The position numbers and the translations under genes are program-made. A DNA stretch of 64,000 nt from Paraburkholderia rhizosphaerae (GTDB lineage: Bacteria; Pseudomonadota; Gammaproteobacteria; Burkholderiales; Burkholderiaceae): the NCBI RefSeq assembly GCF_004366595.1, contig NZ_SORE01000015.1:109250-173249 (forward strand). The letters run 5' to 3'. A model generated the notes under the pieces. The model was not told the DNA's origin, made no database searches, and saw only the letters and a list, made by a program, of their open reading frames with translations. This document shows positions 16,489 through 25,959 of this stretch, piece after piece (the stretch's first letter is position 1; every line of letters begins with the position of its first letter).

Positions 16489-17346
16489 ATGACAGCCAAA
16501 CTGATTGACGGCACCGCCCTATCGAAGACCCTTCGCGCCGACGTCGCGTCGCGCGCCGCCGCCCTGACCGCTCGCGGCCATCAGCCGGGCCTTGCGGTCG
16601 TGCTGGTCGGAGACAACCCCGCCAGCGAGGTGTATGTCCGCAACAAGGTAAAAGCCTGCGAGGACAACGGCCTCCACTCGTCATACGACCGCTATCCGTC
16701 GACGCTGTCCGAAGCCGAGCTGCTAGCACGCATCGACGAACTGAACCGCGACCCGAAGATCAACGGCATTCTGGTGCAACTGCCGCTGCCCGCGCATATC
16801 GACAGCCACAAGGTGATCGAAGCGATTGCGCCGGAAAAAGACGTCGACGGCTTCCACATCGCGAACGCGGGCGCGCTGATGACCGGCAAGCCGCTGTTCA
16901 GACCATGCACGCCGTACGGCATCATGAAAATGTTCGACGCGTACGGCATTGCGCTGAAGGGGGCGAACGCGGTCGTGATCGGCCGTTCGAACATCGTCGG
17001 CAAGCCGATGGCGATGCTGCTGCTCGACGCGGGCGCGACCGTGACGATCTGCCACAGCAAGACACGCGACCTGGCCGCGCATACGCGCGCAGCCGATGTG
17101 GTGGTCGTCGCGACCGGCATGCGCAACATCCTGACCGCCGACATGGTGAAGCCCGGCGCCGCGGTGATCGACGTCGGCATGAATCGCGACGATGCAGGCA
17201 AGCTCTGCGGCGACGTCGACTTCGCCGGCGTGAAGGAAGTCGCGGGTTACCTGACACCGGTGCCGGGAGGCGTCGGGCCGATGACGATCACGATGCTGCT
17301 GGTCAACACGATCGAAGCAGCCGAACGCGCGGCCGGCAATCTGTAG
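16489..17346 (+). CDS. folD: Methylenetetrahydrofolate dehydrogenase / cyclohydrolase
   Basis: This bifunctional cytosolic enzyme converts 5,10-methylene-THF to 10-formyl-THF using NADP+. At 285 residues it has the standard length. Family motifs are visible: GLAVVLVGDNPASEVYVRNK with the catalytic YxxxK, GILVQLPLPAHID, PEKDVDGFHIANAG, the nucleotide-binding VVIGRSNIVGKPMAMLLL and the C-terminal TPVPGGVGPMTITMLL. It stands alone between the DUF2950 gene and prlC, followed by a 70-base tandem repeat. Confidence 0.97.
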   Translation: MTAKLIDGTALSKTLRADVASRAAALTARGHQPGLAVVLVGDNPASEVYVRNKVKACEDNGLHSSYDRYPSTLSEAELLARIDELNRDPKINGILVQLPLPAHIDSHKVIEAIAPEKDVDGFHIANAGALMTGKPLFRPCTPYGIMKMFDAYGIALKGANAVVIGRSNIVGKPMAMLLLDAGATVTICHSKTRDLAAHTRAADVVVVATGMRNILTADMVKPGAAVIDVGMNRDDAGKLCGDVDFAGVKEVAGYLTPVPGGVGPMTITMLLVNTIEAAERAAGNL

Positions 17347-17361
17347 GTCGCGCCGAGTAAC

Positions 17362-17431
17362 GTGCGGCGTGCGGCGTGCGGCGTGCGGCGTGCGGCGTGC
17401 GGCGTGCGGCGTGCGGCGTGCGGCGTGCGGC
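17362..17431. repeat. Ten perfect tandem copies of the 7-mer GTGCGGC
   Basis: Counting base by base, GTGCGGC starts at 17362 and repeats without any mismatch every 7 bases until 17431. It begins 15 bases after the folD stop in a 464-base non-coding spacer. Perfect short tandem repeats of this kind change copy number by slipped-strand mispairing. With a 7-base unit it would shift frames if translated, but it is intergenic, so any effect would be on folD mRNA 3' structure or on spacing. Confidence 0.95.
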
Positions 17432-17737
17432 GATCAGTATGTCGCCGTTGCATGCCGTGTGACGCTGCGGTGAGCCGTTTCGTGCAGATGCGACCTCGCG
17501 CTTAGTTTGCTCATTGCAGACTCCCGGTGCACACCGACGCCGTGCACCGCAATCCGCACCGCATCCGTGCAGCAGCGCACGTAGCGTCGCGGCAGCGTTG
17601 TCACGTTGCGGTGCAAATATGCGTATCCTTGGGTTTGGCCGACGGCGGCGCGCGGTGCTTGCGGTGGTTGCGTTCTTTCCGCTTTTTCCCGGCCATCCGC
17701 ACTGGAAACGGCACGCACCGCCCCCATAGTCGAATAA

Positions 17738-17759
17738 CAGGGCGCGACTGCGCGCCCTG
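17738..17759. other. Perfect stem-loop in the prlC leader
   Basis: CAGGGCGCG pairs with CGCGCCCTG across a 4-base loop, 52 bases upstream of the prlC ATG. There is no T-run, so it is not an intrinsic terminator; it may stabilise or regulate the prlC leader. The rest of the folD-prlC spacer shows no gene. Confidence 0.55.
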
Positions 17760-17810
17760 CAAGTGCAGGTTTCAGCCTCTCCAACACGATGCGACAGACA
17801 GGAAGTCAAT

Positions 17811-19913
17811 ATGTCCACTACCCGACCGACATCAGATAACCCGCTCCTTGACTTCACCGATCTGCCGCGTTTCGGCGAGATCCGCCCCGATCACGTGACG
17901 CCCGCGCTCGACGTGCTGCTTGCGAACGCGAGCGCCGCCGTGGAGCGCGCCAGCGCACCCGCGACGCCAGCGTCGTGGGCAGATGTCGTCGAAACAGTCG
18001 AGCGCGCAACCGAGCCGCTGTCGCGCGCGTGGGGTGTGGTCGGCCACCTGAACGCAGTCGCCGATACGCCGGAACTGCGCGCCGTCTATGGCGAGAATCT
18101 GCCGCGTGTGACCGAGTTCTGGTCGAGTGTCGGACAAAACCTTGCGCTGTACGAAAAGTACAAGGCGATTTCGACAAGCGGCGACTACGCGACGCTGAAC
18201 GCCGAGCGCAAGAAGATTCTCGACAACGCACTGCGCGACTTCCGCCTGTCGGGCGCCGAGTTGCCGGAAGATCAGAAGCCGCGCTTCGCGGAACTGCAGG
18301 AACGCCAGGCCGGGTTGTCAAAAGCCTTTTCGGATCACGTGCTCGACGCGACGAACGCCTATGCGTACATCGTCGCAACCCAGGAAGAACTGGCAGGCTT
18401 GCCCGAAGACGTGATTGCCGCCGCGCGTGAGGCCGCCGAACGCGACGGCAAGAGCGGCTGGAAATTCACGCTGCACTTCCCGTCGTACTTCCCGGTGATG
18501 CAATACGCGGAGCACCGCCCGATGCGCGAAGCGATGTACCGTGCGTATGTGACGCGCGCTTCGGAGCTTGGGCCGCAATACGGCAACGGCAATCCGGACT
18601 GGGACAACACCGCGAACGTCGCCGAGCATCTGAAGATGCGCGCGGAAGAGGCGCAGATGCTCGGCTATCGCAACTTCGCCGAAGTGTCGCTTGCGCCGAA
18701 AATGGCGGAATCGCCGGCGCAGGTAATGGCGTTTCTCGAAGACCTCGCAGCGCGTGCGCGCCCGCATGCGGAGCAGGACTGGAAGGAACTGCGCGAGTTT
18801 GCCGCGGGCGAACTCGGTCTTGCGGATATCCAGCCGTGGGACATGGCATTCGCGGCGGAGCGGTTGCGCCAGAAGCGCTACTCGTTTTCGGAGAACGAGG
18901 TCAAGCAGTACTTCCCTGAAGACGCGGTGCTGAAGGGTCTCTTCAAGGTCACCGAAACGCTGTTCGGCGTGCGCATCCGGCGCGATGAAGCGGCGACCTG
19001 GCACCCGGAGGTGCGCTTCTTCCGTGTCGAGAACTCGGATGGTGGTCTCGTCGCGCAGTTCTACCTTGACCCGTATGCACGCGAAGGCAAGCGTGGCGGC
19101 GCATGGATGGACGATGCGCGCACCCGCCGCAAACCGGTGCACGGCCCGGTGCAAACGCCGGTCGCGTATCTGACCTGCAATTTTTCGGCGCCGGTCGGCG
19201 GCAAGCCCGCCTGTTTCACGCACGACGAAGTGATCACGCTGTTCCATGAGTTCGGCCACGGACTGCACCATATGCTGACGCGCGTCGACGAGCTTGGTGT
19301 GTCGGGCATTAACGGCGTCGAATGGGATGCGGTCGAACTGCCGTCGCAGTTCATGGAAAACTTCTGCTGGGAATGGGATGTGCTGAGCGATATGACGTCG
19401 CATGTCGATACCGGCGCGCCGCTGCCGCGCGATCTGTTCGACAAGATGCTCGCCGCGAAGAACTTCCAGAGCGGCCTCGGCACGCTGCGGCAAATCGTGT
19501 TCTCGATGTTCGACATGAAGCTGCACGTCGACTTCGATCCGTCCGGCTCGAAGAGCGTGAACGATCTCGCGCGCGAGATCAACGAACGGTTCCATGTGAT
19601 TCCGCAAGCGTCGTTCTCGCGTTGGCCGAATACGTTCAGCCATATCTTCGCAGGTGGTTATGCGGCGGGGTATTACAGCTACAAGTGGGCGGAAGTACTG
19701 TCAGCGGACGCGTATGCGGCGTTTGAAGAAGCCGCCAAAGCGTCGGATGGCAGCGTGCTCGACGCGAATACCGGCACGCGCTATCGGCGTGAGATTCTCG
19801 AAGTCGGCGGCAGTCGGCCGGCGATGGAATCGTTCAAGGCGTTCCGCGGACGCGAGCCGACCATCGACGCGCTGTTGCGTCATAACGGCATGACGCAGAC
19901 TGCGGCGCATTGA
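17811..19913 (+). CDS. prlC: Oligopeptidase A (M3 metallopeptidase)
   Basis: A cytosolic zinc endopeptidase that degrades short peptides, including cleaved signal peptides. It is 700 residues, typical for PrlC. The zinc site is TLFHEFGHGLHHML (HExxH) with the downstream glutamate helix SGINGVEWDAVELPSQFMEN. The frame is open further upstream, but the ATG at 17811 has an AGGAAG ribosome site at a good distance and begins MSTTRPTSDNPLLDF, like homologues. It is monocistronic, followed by a strong terminator. Confidence 0.95.
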   Translation: MSTTRPTSDNPLLDFTDLPRFGEIRPDHVTPALDVLLANASAAVERASAPATPASWADVVETVERATEPLSRAWGVVGHLNAVADTPELRAVYGENLPRVTEFWSSVGQNLALYEKYKAISTSGDYATLNAERKKILDNALRDFRLSGAELPEDQKPRFAELQERQAGLSKAFSDHVLDATNAYAYIVATQEELAGLPEDVIAAAREAAERDGKSGWKFTLHFPSYFPVMQYAEHRPMREAMYRAYVTRASELGPQYGNGNPDWDNTANVAEHLKMRAEEAQMLGYRNFAEVSLAPKMAESPAQVMAFLEDLAARARPHAEQDWKELREFAAGELGLADIQPWDMAFAAERLRQKRYSFSENEVKQYFPEDAVLKGLFKVTETLFGVRIRRDEAATWHPEVRFFRVENSDGGLVAQFYLDPYAREGKRGGAWMDDARTRRKPVHGPVQTPVAYLTCNFSAPVGGKPACFTHDEVITLFHEFGHGLHHMLTRVDELGVSGINGVEWDAVELPSQFMENFCWEWDVLSDMTSHVDTGAPLPRDLFDKMLAAKNFQSGLGTLRQIVFSMFDMKLHVDFDPSGSKSVNDLAREINERFHVIPQASFSRWPNTFSHIFAGGYAAGYYSYKWAEVLSADAYAAFEEAAKASDGSVLDANTGTRYRREILEVGGSRPAMESFKAFRGREPTIDALLRHNGMTQTAAH

Positions 19914-19976
19914 GTGCTGCGCACGCGTTGCGCGTGATGAGCGGTGAAGTGGGTCTGTGAAGTCAGTCTGTCAAGC

Positions 19977-20012
19977 CGGGGCATTGCAGTCATTGCAATG
20001 CCCCGTTTTTTA
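19977..20012 (+). terminator. Strong Rho-independent terminator after prlC
   Basis: CGGGGCATTGCA (19977-19988) pairs perfectly with TGCAATGCCCCG (19994-20005) around a 5-base loop and is followed by TTTTTTAT. The T-run overlaps the last codons of the convergent codA gene. Confidence 0.92.
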
Positions 20013-21317
20013 TGTCCGGCGCAATTTGAAATCGACCTGCTGCGGACGACCTTCAAGTGTCAACGTCGCGTGCGCGGCCGGTGACCGGCTGACCACCTTG
20101 CCGCGGCTTACCACCGCAACACGCGCCGCGCGCAGACGAATCGCTTCTACCTCGTCGCGCGCATCGAGCAGCACGCAATTGGCCGCACAACCGGGTTCGA
20201 TGCCATAGCCTTCGAGGCCAAGGATTCGCGCCGCGTTGAACGTGACCGCGTCGAAGCACGCGCGCATCGCATCGGTGCCGGTCATTTGCGCAACGTGCAG
20301 CCCCATATGCGCGACTTCCAGCATATCGCCCGAACCGAGGCTGTACCACGGGTCCATCACGCAGTCGTGGCCGAACGCGACGTTGATGCCCATTGCGAGC
20401 ATCTCCGGCACACGCGTCATGCCGCGCCGCTTCGGGTACGTATCGGAGCGGCCTTGCAACGTAATGTTGATCAGCGGATTCGCAATCGCGGCAACGCCCG
20501 CCTCGTGCATCAACGGCAATAGCTTGCTGACGTAGTAGTGGTCCATCGAATGCATCGACGTCAGATGCGAACCCGCGACACGGCCCTGCAAACCGAGACG
20601 ATGTGTCTCGCCGGCAAGCGTTTCGATATGGCGCGACAGCGGGTCGTCCGACTCGTCGCAATGCATGTCGACGCGCAGCCCTTTCTGCGCGGCAAACTCG
20701 CAGAGCATGCGCACCGACTCGGCGCCGTCCGCCATGGTTCGCTCGAAGTGTGGAATGCCGCCGACGACGTCGACACCGAGATCGATTGCACGCTTCAGGT
20801 TGTCAAACGCGCGCGGGCTGCGCAGCAGGCCGTCCTGTGGAAACGCGACCAGTTGCAGGTCCATATAAGGGGCAACGCGGCGCCGCACTTCGAGCAGCGC
20901 CTGAACGGCGAGCAAGCGGTCGTCGCACACGTCGACATGCGTGCGGATAGCAAGCAGGCCGCGTGCGACCGCCCAGTCGCAATATTGCAGCGCACGCTCG
21001 ACCAGTGCTTCGTGCGTCAGATGCGGCTTCAGTTCGCCCCACAACGCGATGCCTTCGAGCAACGTGCCGGACGCGTTGACGCGCGGCAAGCCATACGACA
21101 GCGTCGCATCCATATGGAAGTGCGCATCGACGAACGGCGGCGTGACGAGCATCCCGTCCGCGTTGATTTCCTGTTGCGCGTGCGCGGCAAGATGCGGTTC
21201 GACGGCGACGATGCGTGCGCCTTCGATGCCGATATCGATGCGCTCATCCGCATGTGCGCCACTTGCCGCACGTGTGACACTTCGCGGCAGCACCGCGCCG
21301 CGGATAATCAGGTCCAT
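20010..21317 (-). CDS. codA: Cytosine deaminase (amidohydrolase superfamily)
   Basis: Hydrolyses cytosine to uracil and ammonia in pyrimidine salvage. The 435-residue chain tracks E. coli CodA closely: metal-binding PFVDAHFHMDATLSYG, GTLLEGIALWGELKPHLTHE, IRTHVDVCDD, LQLVAFPQDG, VDMHCDESDD, GSHLTSMHSM, ITLQGRSDTYPKRRGMTRV and FGHDCVMDPWYSLGSGDML. In E. coli the last motif reads FGHDDVFDPWYPLG; the metal-binding Asp is kept, but the following active-site-mouth residue (Asp314 in E. coli numbering, from memory) is Cys here. A GAAGGGG ribosome site precedes the ATG. No cytosine permease (codB) is adjacent. A related substrate such as isocytosine cannot be excluded. Confidence 0.88.
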   Translation of the reverse strand: MDLIIRGAVLPRSVTRAASGAHADERIDIGIEGARIVAVEPHLAAHAQQEINADGMLVTPPFVDAHFHMDATLSYGLPRVNASGTLLEGIALWGELKPHLTHEALVERALQYCDWAVARGLLAIRTHVDVCDDRLLAVQALLEVRRRVAPYMDLQLVAFPQDGLLRSPRAFDNLKRAIDLGVDVVGGIPHFERTMADGAESVRMLCEFAAQKGLRVDMHCDESDDPLSRHIETLAGETHRLGLQGRVAGSHLTSMHSMDHYYVSKLLPLMHEAGVAAIANPLINITLQGRSDTYPKRRGMTRVPEMLAMGINVAFGHDCVMDPWYSLGSGDMLEVAHMGLHVAQMTGTDAMRACFDAVTFNAARILGLEGYGIEPGCAANCVLLDARDEVEAIRLRAARVAVVSRGKVVSRSPAAHATLTLEGRPQQVDFKLRRT

Positions 21318-21411
21318 CCAGGTCCCCTTCTTTTCTGACTGTCACCGATTCTATCGGCGGCAAAAAAGCGTGGTGAATCAGATTCATTCAGTCCGGCTGC
21401 GCATGCGCGGA

Positions 21412-22632
21412 TCAGTTGCCGACGACCCGCAGCGAGTCGGAATGCATGTCGGCTTCGAATGTTTCGTCCGGCGGCCCTTCTTCGTCCGCAGCTTCGTTAT
21501 CGAAAAGATCGAACTGGCCGTGCCTCGCGAGCGCGTCTTCTTCAAGACGCACGCCGACACCGAGCAGGCGCACCGCCTTGCTGCGCCGCGCGAAGCCCTT
21601 TTCCAGCAGCGCAAGCAGTGTCGGCAGATGGGTAACCGTGCCAACACACTCGACCGTGGTCCGCTGGAAATCCGCAAAGCGGATTTTCACAAACAGCTTG
21701 CGAACCGCAGCCGCCGCTTGCGCGCGCGCGATGCGTGCGTCCAGTTGCTCCGCGAGACTGCGCAATTCGCTCGAGCAGGCGTCGAGCGTGCGTAGATCGG
21801 TCACATACGTGGTTTCGACGCTGATCGACTTGCGCTCCTGGTGCGCACGCACCGGCCGCTCGTCGATGCCGCGCGACAACTCGTACAGCCGCTTGCCGAA
21901 CACGCCGAAATGCCGGTGCAAATCAACCAGCGGCCACTCGCGCAATTGCGCGCAGGTGGACACGCCTAGCTTTTCGAGCTTCGCAGCCGTGACCTTACCG
22001 ACGCCGAAGATCTTGCGCACCGGCAGCGCGGCGACGAACGCGTCGACTTCCGGCGGTCGCACGACGTACATGCCGTCCGGCTTGTTCCAGTCGGACGCGA
22101 TCTTCGCGACGAACTTGTTTGGCGCGACGCCCGCCGACACGGTCACGCCAACCGTGTCGCGCACGCGTTCGCGGATCTCTTCAGCCATCAGCGTTGCGCT
22201 GCCCTTGCAGCGATCGGTGCGGGTGACATCCAGATACGCTTCGTCGAGCGACAACGGCTCGACCTCCGGCGTGTAGTCGCGGTAGATCGCCATGATCTGA
22301 CGCGACGCGATGCGGTACTTTTCCATCGCTGTCGGCAGGATCAGCAGTTCGGGACACTTGCGCAAGGCGAGCGCCGACGACATTGCCGAATGCACGCCAA
22401 AGCGCCGCGCCTCGTAGTTGCAGGTCGCAATCACACCGCGATGCTCGGGCAGACCACCGACAGCCAGCGGGCGCCCGCGCAACGATGGGTCGTCGCGCAT
22501 TTCGACCGACGCGTAGAAGCAGTCGCAGTCGCAATGGATAATCTTGCGGACGGGCGACACGGGCGGCTCGGTGGGAGGAGGCTCGATGGGAGGCCTCATG
22601 ATCTGCGCTTCAACCGGAGGGCGACGAGGCAT
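21412..22632 (-). CDS. dinB: DNA polymerase IV (Y-family translesion polymerase)
   Basis: Error-prone polymerase that bypasses DNA lesions. Catalytic motifs are seen in IIHCDCDCFYASVEM, VEPLSLDEAYLDVT and AGVAPNKFVAKIASDWNKPDG; a helix-hairpin-helix DNA-contact motif reads FGVGKVTAAKLEKLGV. The C-terminus has GQFDLFDNE, a plausible beta-clamp-binding motif. The 406-residue length is slightly long because of a Pro-rich N-terminal extension of about 27 residues. The first ATG at 22632 is kept because a LexA box and promoter sit just upstream of it. Confidence 0.93.
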   Translation of the reverse strand: MPRRPPVEAQIMRPPIEPPPTEPPVSPVRKIIHCDCDCFYASVEMRDDPSLRGRPLAVGGLPEHRGVIATCNYEARRFGVHSAMSSALALRKCPELLILPTAMEKYRIASRQIMAIYRDYTPEVEPLSLDEAYLDVTRTDRCKGSATLMAEEIRERVRDTVGVTVSAGVAPNKFVAKIASDWNKPDGMYVVRPPEVDAFVAALPVRKIFGVGKVTAAKLEKLGVSTCAQLREWPLVDLHRHFGVFGKRLYELSRGIDERPVRAHQERKSISVETTYVTDLRTLDACSSELRSLAEQLDARIARAQAAAAVRKLFVKIRFADFQRTTVECVGTVTHLPTLLALLEKGFARRSKAVRLLGVGVRLEEDALARHGQFDLFDNEAADEEGPPDETFEADMHSDSLRVVGN

Positions 22633-22655
22633 CGGGCGGATTCAAGATACGAACA

Positions 22656-22671
22656 CTGTACAAAAATACAG
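22656..22671 (-). promoter_or_regulatory. LexA (SOS) box upstream of dinB
   Basis: CTGT-N8-ACAG (CTGTACAAAAATACAG) within a longer palindrome, 24 bases upstream of the dinB start, matches the consensus SOS operator. On the minus strand a candidate promoter, TTGATC-N17-TACAGT, overlaps it, so LexA binding would block transcription until DNA damage. Confidence 0.88.
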
Positions 22672-22771
22672 TGTCTTGATCAAGCGAATGCGAAGCCGCC
22701 CGCCTATCGCGTCGCCCGCGCGCGACCACGCCATTCGAGTCCGCGAGATGCCGCCAATCGAGCCGAAGCGC

Positions 22772-23833
22772 CTAGCTAGCCGCCGCCGTCACGTGCGTAT
22801 CGATCCAATGCAGTACCCAGTTCGCCACGTCAAGGCTATTGCGGTCCTGCATCATCATGTGCGTGTTGCCGTGAATACCGACGTCTGGCAACAACACGAG
22901 TTGCACGTGCCCGCCCGCACGCACCGCAGCATCGGCAAACGCGCGGCATGCGTTAAGACGCGGTGCCCAGCGCGGCGACTGATCGATATAGTCGCCGAAT
23001 AGCACGAGAATCGGAATCTTCGTGTATGGCGTGAGATCACCTGTCGCGGACGGGCATTCGGCCGGCTCGAGTGCGACGATCGCGGCGATGCCGTTCGGGC
23101 TGAGCGCGGCGGCCTGGAACGGATAGATGCCCGCCTGCGAATGACTGATCAGCACCGTATTGCGCAGCTTCGCGGCGAGCTGCGATAACGCCGGCACCGT
23201 CGGATTCGGCGTCGGTAGCGATGCGATCCAGTCGGGCACCATCTGCTGCCAAAGCCCGCTTTGCGAATCGAGCGGGAACTGCTCGCCCGGAAAGCGCTGC
23301 GGATACTGAGGCCCGAAACGGAATATTGCCCACGCGGCTTCATGCGACGCGGCGAACAGCGCCGGCAGCGCCGTAACGGGCGCTTTGCCTTCCTTCACCG
23401 CATTGATCGTTTCGATATCAGTCGCCGAGCGGCCGCGGTCAGCCTGATCGATCACGTAAGTCGGAAAGCCGTGGCGTACAAAGTATTCGTCCCAGCCCAT
23501 GCGTCCATCGGGTGTCGTTTCCCATGTTTTGCCGGTCAGGCAACAGCCGTGAATCAAGGTCAGCGACAGCGGCCTTGCATGCGTCGGCACCTGATAGCTC
23601 ACATACACCTGGCCAACCGTGACGGTACCCGACGTCGCATAGTTCGGCACGGTCGAGAGTGTGTCCGAATGCACGTCATGGCCACCGATAAAGAAACTGC
23701 CTTCACTGGCGATCGATAGCGGGCCTGGCGTCGTGCCGGAAACGTCCATGGGTCCCGACGCGCAAGCCGTGAGTCCCGCCAATGCGACGCACAGGCCGAG
23801 GTTGCGCATTGCGGCCGCCAGTTTTCCTTTCAT
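22772..23833 (-). CDS. Alpha/beta hydrolase, predicted lipoprotein
   Basis: A 353-residue predicted esterase or lipase-like hydrolase. The N-terminus is a lipoprotein signal (LCVALAGLTACAS, lipobox LTAC), so it is probably membrane-tethered outside the cytoplasm. The fold is suggested by the oxyanion-region motif LTLIHGCCLTGKTWETT, YVIDQADRGRS and the nucleophile elbow VLISHSQAG (Ser in SHSQAG). A late Asp in LFGDYIDQSP and a His near the end (GIHGNTHMMMQD) would complete the triad. GGAG lies upstream of the ATG. Substrate is unknown. The next gene on the same strand is another exported hydrolase. Confidence 0.8.
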   Translation of the reverse strand: MKGKLAAAMRNLGLCVALAGLTACASGPMDVSGTTPGPLSIASEGSFFIGGHDVHSDTLSTVPNYATSGTVTVGQVYVSYQVPTHARPLSLTLIHGCCLTGKTWETTPDGRMGWDEYFVRHGFPTYVIDQADRGRSATDIETINAVKEGKAPVTALPALFAASHEAAWAIFRFGPQYPQRFPGEQFPLDSQSGLWQQMVPDWIASLPTPNPTVPALSQLAAKLRNTVLISHSQAGIYPFQAAALSPNGIAAIVALEPAECPSATGDLTPYTKIPILVLFGDYIDQSPRWAPRLNACRAFADAAVRAGGHVQLVLLPDVGIHGNTHMMMQDRNSLDVANWVLHWIDTHVTAAAS

Positions 23834-24044
23834 TTATTCTGCTCCATCCGTCGTTGTGCCAGTTTGTCCTCTAATCAGACAATCTTATCTGCACCACGCG
23901 TGAGAAGAAAGATGCGAACGCAACGAAGTGCAGACATCGAGGACTGAACATGTAATCGAAAATAATGTTGAGGAAAATGTAATCGCACCGACTCCGGCCG
24001 TGTAACCGGCATCCGTGTGCAAAACGAAACTGCAACCAGCCGCT

Positions 24045-25382
24045 TTAGTGCACAGGCGCCGGATAGCCCTTCCATAGCCATTCGAGTGCGGAGGCCATGG
24101 TCTGCGCTTCAGTCGCTTCATCGACGTGACCGGCGTTGCGCGAGAAGATGAACTGATAGTGGTAGCCCTTCGCGGCAAGAACACGCGCCATGTCCTCGTT
24201 AGCCGCGGTCCAGTCATGCATGCCATCTGCAAGAGGGCCGATCGGATAGAACAGATCGCGGTCACCCGCCTCAAACCAGAAGCGGATCGGCTTGCGGGGT
24301 GCATTCGGGATTAGCGGCGCGCCATTCGAACCGTTTGCGGGCGTCACCGCATTTCCCGACACAGTCAGGTTCTGTCTGGCTGGCCCCGGCCACGCATCGT
24401 GGTATTGCCACGCGCCACCTGGCAGCGACGAGTCGTGCGGCCATTGCTGATTGACCATCGTCGGCGAATAGCCAAGCACACGGTGATAGAGATCGGGACG
24501 GAACCAGGCCATCGTGAACGCTGCGGCGGCACTTGAACTGAAGCCCATCGTCGCACGACGGTCCGGATTCGTCGTCAATCGCACGTGTGCGGCCCGCTCA
24601 ACTCGTGGCAACACCTCCTGTTCGACCCATTCGGCGTAAGCGCCGGACACGGTGTCGTACTCACGGCCTCGCTCGCTGCCCTGCGCGTCCTGCCCGCCAG
24701 CGCCGATGCCGATGGCCACCATCGGCGGCAGCTTATGCGCGTGGATCAGGTTATCCAGCACATTGAACAGCATCTGTTCGTTGAAGAAGCTGTGCTTGCC
24801 GCCATCACCGAATACGATAAACGACGCCGCCGTTCCCGCGACATATCCGGCCGGCACATAGACATCGACCTCGCGGCTCCAGCTACCCGCATGGCTTGCG
24901 GACACCAGAAGATCGGATAAGTCACCGGGAGCGGTCGAAGCTGAATTCACGGCGGAATTCCTGCATCCGGGCATATCGTCCCGAACCATGCCGGGCCGAT
25001 AGATGACGCTGTCCGTCGAGGTCATGATCAGGGTATGGACCGTGCCGTGCGGTACGTTCGCTTGCACGACAGTCTCCGGCGACGGCCGATGCGTCGGGCC
25101 GATGATGAAGTTGCCGTCGCTATTAATCGGTGGAAGCTGGCCGTCGGGCAGTACCGTTGCGGCCGGATAGTTTGCATTGTGCGGGTCGCGCGTGGGAGGC
25201 GTGGTCTTCAGGTCGAGCCCGGCCGTATCGATGAAAAACGGCGCGTTCGGATCAGTTGTATTGGCTCCAGCCGGAATCGACGCATTCGGCAGCACGCAAG
25301 TGGCATCGGCCGCGATAGCCGGTACCGCAGCAGACGTTGAGAACAGCAACGCCGTCACGAGAAAAACCTGGGCCCTGATCAT
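24045..25382 (-). CDS. Exported alpha/beta hydrolase (esterase D / enterochelin-esterase-like)
   Basis: A 445-residue protein with a cleavable signal peptide (VFLVTALLFSTSAAVPAIA) and a C-terminal hydrolase domain like the Esterase_D/Fes family: VDVYVPAGYVAGTAASFIVF, GIGAGGQDAQGSERGREYD, a nucleophile region TMGFSSSAAAAFTMAW, then FWFEAGDRDLF and a late His in NAGHVDEATEAQTM. The usual GxSxG elbow reads GFSSSA here. GGAG precedes the ATG. Together with the lipoprotein hydrolase downstream it forms a small leftward group of secreted hydrolases. Substrate is unknown. Confidence 0.78.
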   Translation of the reverse strand: MIRAQVFLVTALLFSTSAAVPAIAADATCVLPNASIPAGANTTDPNAPFFIDTAGLDLKTTPPTRDPHNANYPAATVLPDGQLPPINSDGNFIIGPTHRPSPETVVQANVPHGTVHTLIMTSTDSVIYRPGMVRDDMPGCRNSAVNSASTAPGDLSDLLVSASHAGSWSREVDVYVPAGYVAGTAASFIVFGDGGKHSFFNEQMLFNVLDNLIHAHKLPPMVAIGIGAGGQDAQGSERGREYDTVSGAYAEWVEQEVLPRVERAAHVRLTTNPDRRATMGFSSSAAAAFTMAWFRPDLYHRVLGYSPTMVNQQWPHDSSLPGGAWQYHDAWPGPARQNLTVSGNAVTPANGSNGAPLIPNAPRKPIRFWFEAGDRDLFYPIGPLADGMHDWTAANEDMARVLAAKGYHYQFIFSRNAGHVDEATEAQTMASALEWLWKGYPAPVH

Positions 25383-25959
25383 CTGTCATTCTCCATCTAT
25401 TGGCTCGCCGGTTTGCTTTAACCACTTTCCAAACAGCGTTCAAACAATAGTTCAAATCGGAAATCAACGTCAATTCCGGTATTGGCGTGGTTGACGGATC
25501 ATCTATAACTACACTTTGCCACAATTCTCATTTAATTAATAACAATTAATCACACTCAAAGGCGCGACATGGACCGGCCAAATGCGTATACGCCCGCCTG
25601 CGTAAAGGCTTCACGTCGGCCTTCTGGTCAGGATGATTTACCCCGTTCTTTCACGTGCCTTTCGTTAATTGTTGTCGCCGGCATTTCAATTAAATTACCC
25701 ATTGAAAGGTAATTCAGATTGCATATATTGCATTACAACAATTCATCTATTTAACTACACTTATTTCGCAATACATCATTAACAATCGTTATAGCCAAAT
25801 AAAGAAAACACAACTATTCGCGGCGACTCCGGTGCCGGGAATGATGGCCGCCCAGCACTCTCGCAGCTGCGGCGCATGACCGCTGGTCGTTGCGGCGTTA
25901 TCGGGATGCGGGAACAGTGGCAATGCCAGCGGGCCCGCCGCCGTTCGAGCCCGTTCGCG
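25383..25959. other. AT-rich non-coding spacer
   Basis: About 580 bases without a supported gene. From roughly 25500 to 25810 the composition is visibly AT-rich (runs such as TTTAATTAATAACAATTAAT and GCATATATTGCATTACAAC), unlike the rest of this GC-rich window. It probably holds the promoter of the leftward hydrolase gene and may be foreign DNA or an H-NS-type silencing target; both are inferences. Confidence 0.5.

Noticed and set aside
17362..17431. CRISPR-like repeat array
   Set aside because: Units are 7 bases with no spacers; this is a simple tandem repeat and no cas genes are near.
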